6,906 nt of DNA, from NCBI GenBank assembly GCA_023246135.1, contig JAHFJB010000018.1:1-6906 (forward strand), in the 5' to 3' direction. The translations under genes were made by a program, and so were the position numbers. This DNA is from Candidatus Parcubacteria bacterium. GTDB taxonomy: Bacteria; Patescibacteriota; Patescibacteriia; UBA1558; GWA2-36-10. The notes beneath the pieces are model-generated. The model ran no database searches. It was not told where the DNA came from and worked only from the letters and a program-made list of their open reading frames with translations. Positions 6,395-6,906 of the stretch are shown here, one piece after another (position 1 is the first letter of the stretch; the number at the start of each line of letters is the position of its first letter).

Positions 6395-6850
6395 CTAAAA
6401 AATATTATTAGCTTTGTTAGCGTCCCTTTCTCCTTTGTAAGCGCCCCCAGTATCAATAATCAAAGACAGCTCGGCCAATTTTTTACTAGGCATCAAATTT
6501 TTGCGGACAATTACTTCTTCTTTTATTTTGTCCTCATCCTTAGAACGAAACTCTTCTTTTTTGATATGTTCCTTGCGCCATACCCTAGTATTGGGCTTCT
6601 TAAAAGTCTCAATGACATTGATGGCAAAGACATGAAAAGGGGCGCCATTAACTTTATAAAAGGCAAACAAAACCACAAAAACAATGATAATAACCACTTC
6701 AAAAATAAACAGGGTAAAATCGGCCATTTTATAGGCCAAAAATATGAACAAGCCACCAACTAAAATAATAATAAATTGCCGGACAGTAATCGGACCCCAG
6801 ATTTTGTCCTCAGCGTCAATAAATTGTGGTACTATAAATCTATTGTCCAT
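6395..6850 (-). CDS. prgI: PrgI-family inner-membrane T4SS protein (VirB3-like position)
   Basis: This 151-residue protein begins with the PrgI signature: VPQFIDAEDKIWGPITVRQF at residues 7-26, followed by GG at 32-33. Two membrane helices follow, about 25-41 and 46-66, separated by a very short turn. Residues from about 85 form a charged, mostly basic cytoplasmic tail (KKPNTRVWRKEHIKKEEFRSK). In Gram-positive conjugation systems PrgI-type proteins take the place of VirB3, a small inner-membrane protein that works with VirB4. The two downstream genes are the TraC-like protein and VirB4, as expected. The ATG at 6850 is chosen because the signature starts seven residues later and because the upstream frame ends only two bases before it. 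The gap to the next gene is 17 bases. No strong Shine-Dalgarno site is visible. The symbol is the family name, not proof of orthology. Confidence 0.93.
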   Translation of the reverse strand: MDNRFIVPQFIDAEDKIWGPITVRQFIIILVGGLFIFLAYKMADFTLFIFEVVIIIVFVVLFAFYKVNGAPFHVFAINVIETFKKPNTRVWRKEHIKKEEFRSKDEDKIKEEVIVRKNLMPSKKLAELSLIIDTGGAYKGERDANKANNIF

Positions 6851-6852
6851 AT

Positions 6853-6906
6853 TTAAAATCTTAGATCTTTATTTAAATCAGAAATAGCGGAAAATTCTTC
6901 AGCACT
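6853..6906 (-). CDS. C-terminal end of an unidentified upstream gene (partial)
   Basis: Seventeen codons (ending SDLNKDLRF) and a TAA stop at 6855-6853 are open from the window edge on the minus strand. The stop lies two bases before the PrgI ATG, a spacing like the other junctions here. The other two minus-strand frames of this stretch hit stops, so this is the only frame that could carry a gene across the edge. The peptide is polar and too short to identify. If real, the operon starts further upstream and PrgI has no promoter of its own in the window. Confidence 0.5.
   Translation of the reverse strand, partial: SAEEFSAISDLNKDLRF

Noticed and set aside
6523..6759. Minus-strand open frame of 78 codons in another frame of the PrgI gene.
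   Set aside because: Its hydrophobic stretches come from the PrgI membrane helices read out of frame; there is no independent support.
6392..6763. Plus-strand open frame of 123 codons opposite the PrgI gene.
   Set aside because: It is antisense to a gene with a clear PrgI signature; the Phe/Asn/Lys-rich peptide is typical of a shadow of AT-rich membrane coding sequence.
1..6906. Alternative genetic code with TGA read as Gly (known in some CPR lineages), suggested because none of the eight visible stops is TGA (five TAA, three TAG).
   Set aside because: All genes are complete with TGA treated as stop and none has an in-frame TGA; eight stops are too few to show that TGA is avoided.
1..6906. 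CRISPR array, tRNA, rRNA, insertion sequence or rho-independent terminator.
   Set aside because: None seen: the window is almost wholly coding, gaps are at most 28 bases, and the only long repeat is the paired 78-bp block within pilin genes.

Overview
The window is a single block of genes that all read on the minus strand, so transcription enters near position 6906 and runs toward position 1. Gaps between genes are 2 to 28 bases, or a 1-base overlap, which suggests one operon continuing past both ends. The genes look like the membrane and motor core of a type IV secretion system (T4SS) of the relaxase-independent-looking, Gram-positive-like layout often seen in Patescibacteria (Candidate Phyla Radiation, CPR) genomes. 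That lineage is an inference. It rests on the PrgI / TraC-like / VirB4 order, the closeness of the VirB4 to the Gram-positive conjugation-ATPase type, AT-rich start regions without clear Shine-Dalgarno sites, and the lack of outer-membrane T4SS genes in view. No marker gene is present to fix the taxon.

In transcription order the layout is: the last codons of an unidentified gene (6853-6906); a PrgI-family inner-membrane protein (6395-6850); a small protein resembling the N-terminal domain of VirB4/TraC (5700-6377); a VirB4 ATPase with intact Walker motifs (3805-5700), whose ATG overlaps the preceding stop by one base; a single-pass protein with a VirB8-like outline (3216-3776); an unrecognised two-pass membrane protein (2667-3206); a membrane-anchored protein with a TolB/WD40-like beta-propeller (1417-2643); a VirB2-like pilin fused to a cysteine-rich module and an M15 (VanY-type) peptidase (298-1404); and the start of a second VirB2-like pilin (1-282, cut by the window edge).

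A working model is that VirB4, with PrgI and the TraC-like protein, forms the inner-membrane motor. The VirB8-like and two-pass proteins would be scaffold. The VirB2-like proteins would be the pilus or channel subunit, and one of them carries a peptidoglycan-cutting domain that could open the wall in place of a VirB1-type lytic transglycosylase. No relaxase, coupling protein (VirD4), VirB11, VirB6, VirB9 or VirB10 is visible, so whether the machine moves DNA, protein or something else cannot be told from here.

The two most striking points are the pilin-peptidase fusion and a perfect repeat of at least 78 bp. The repeat is shared by the two pilin genes, covers exactly their first membrane helix, and ends abruptly where the genes become much more divergent. 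It also touches the window's left edge, so a gene-conversion tract and an assembly break are both possible.
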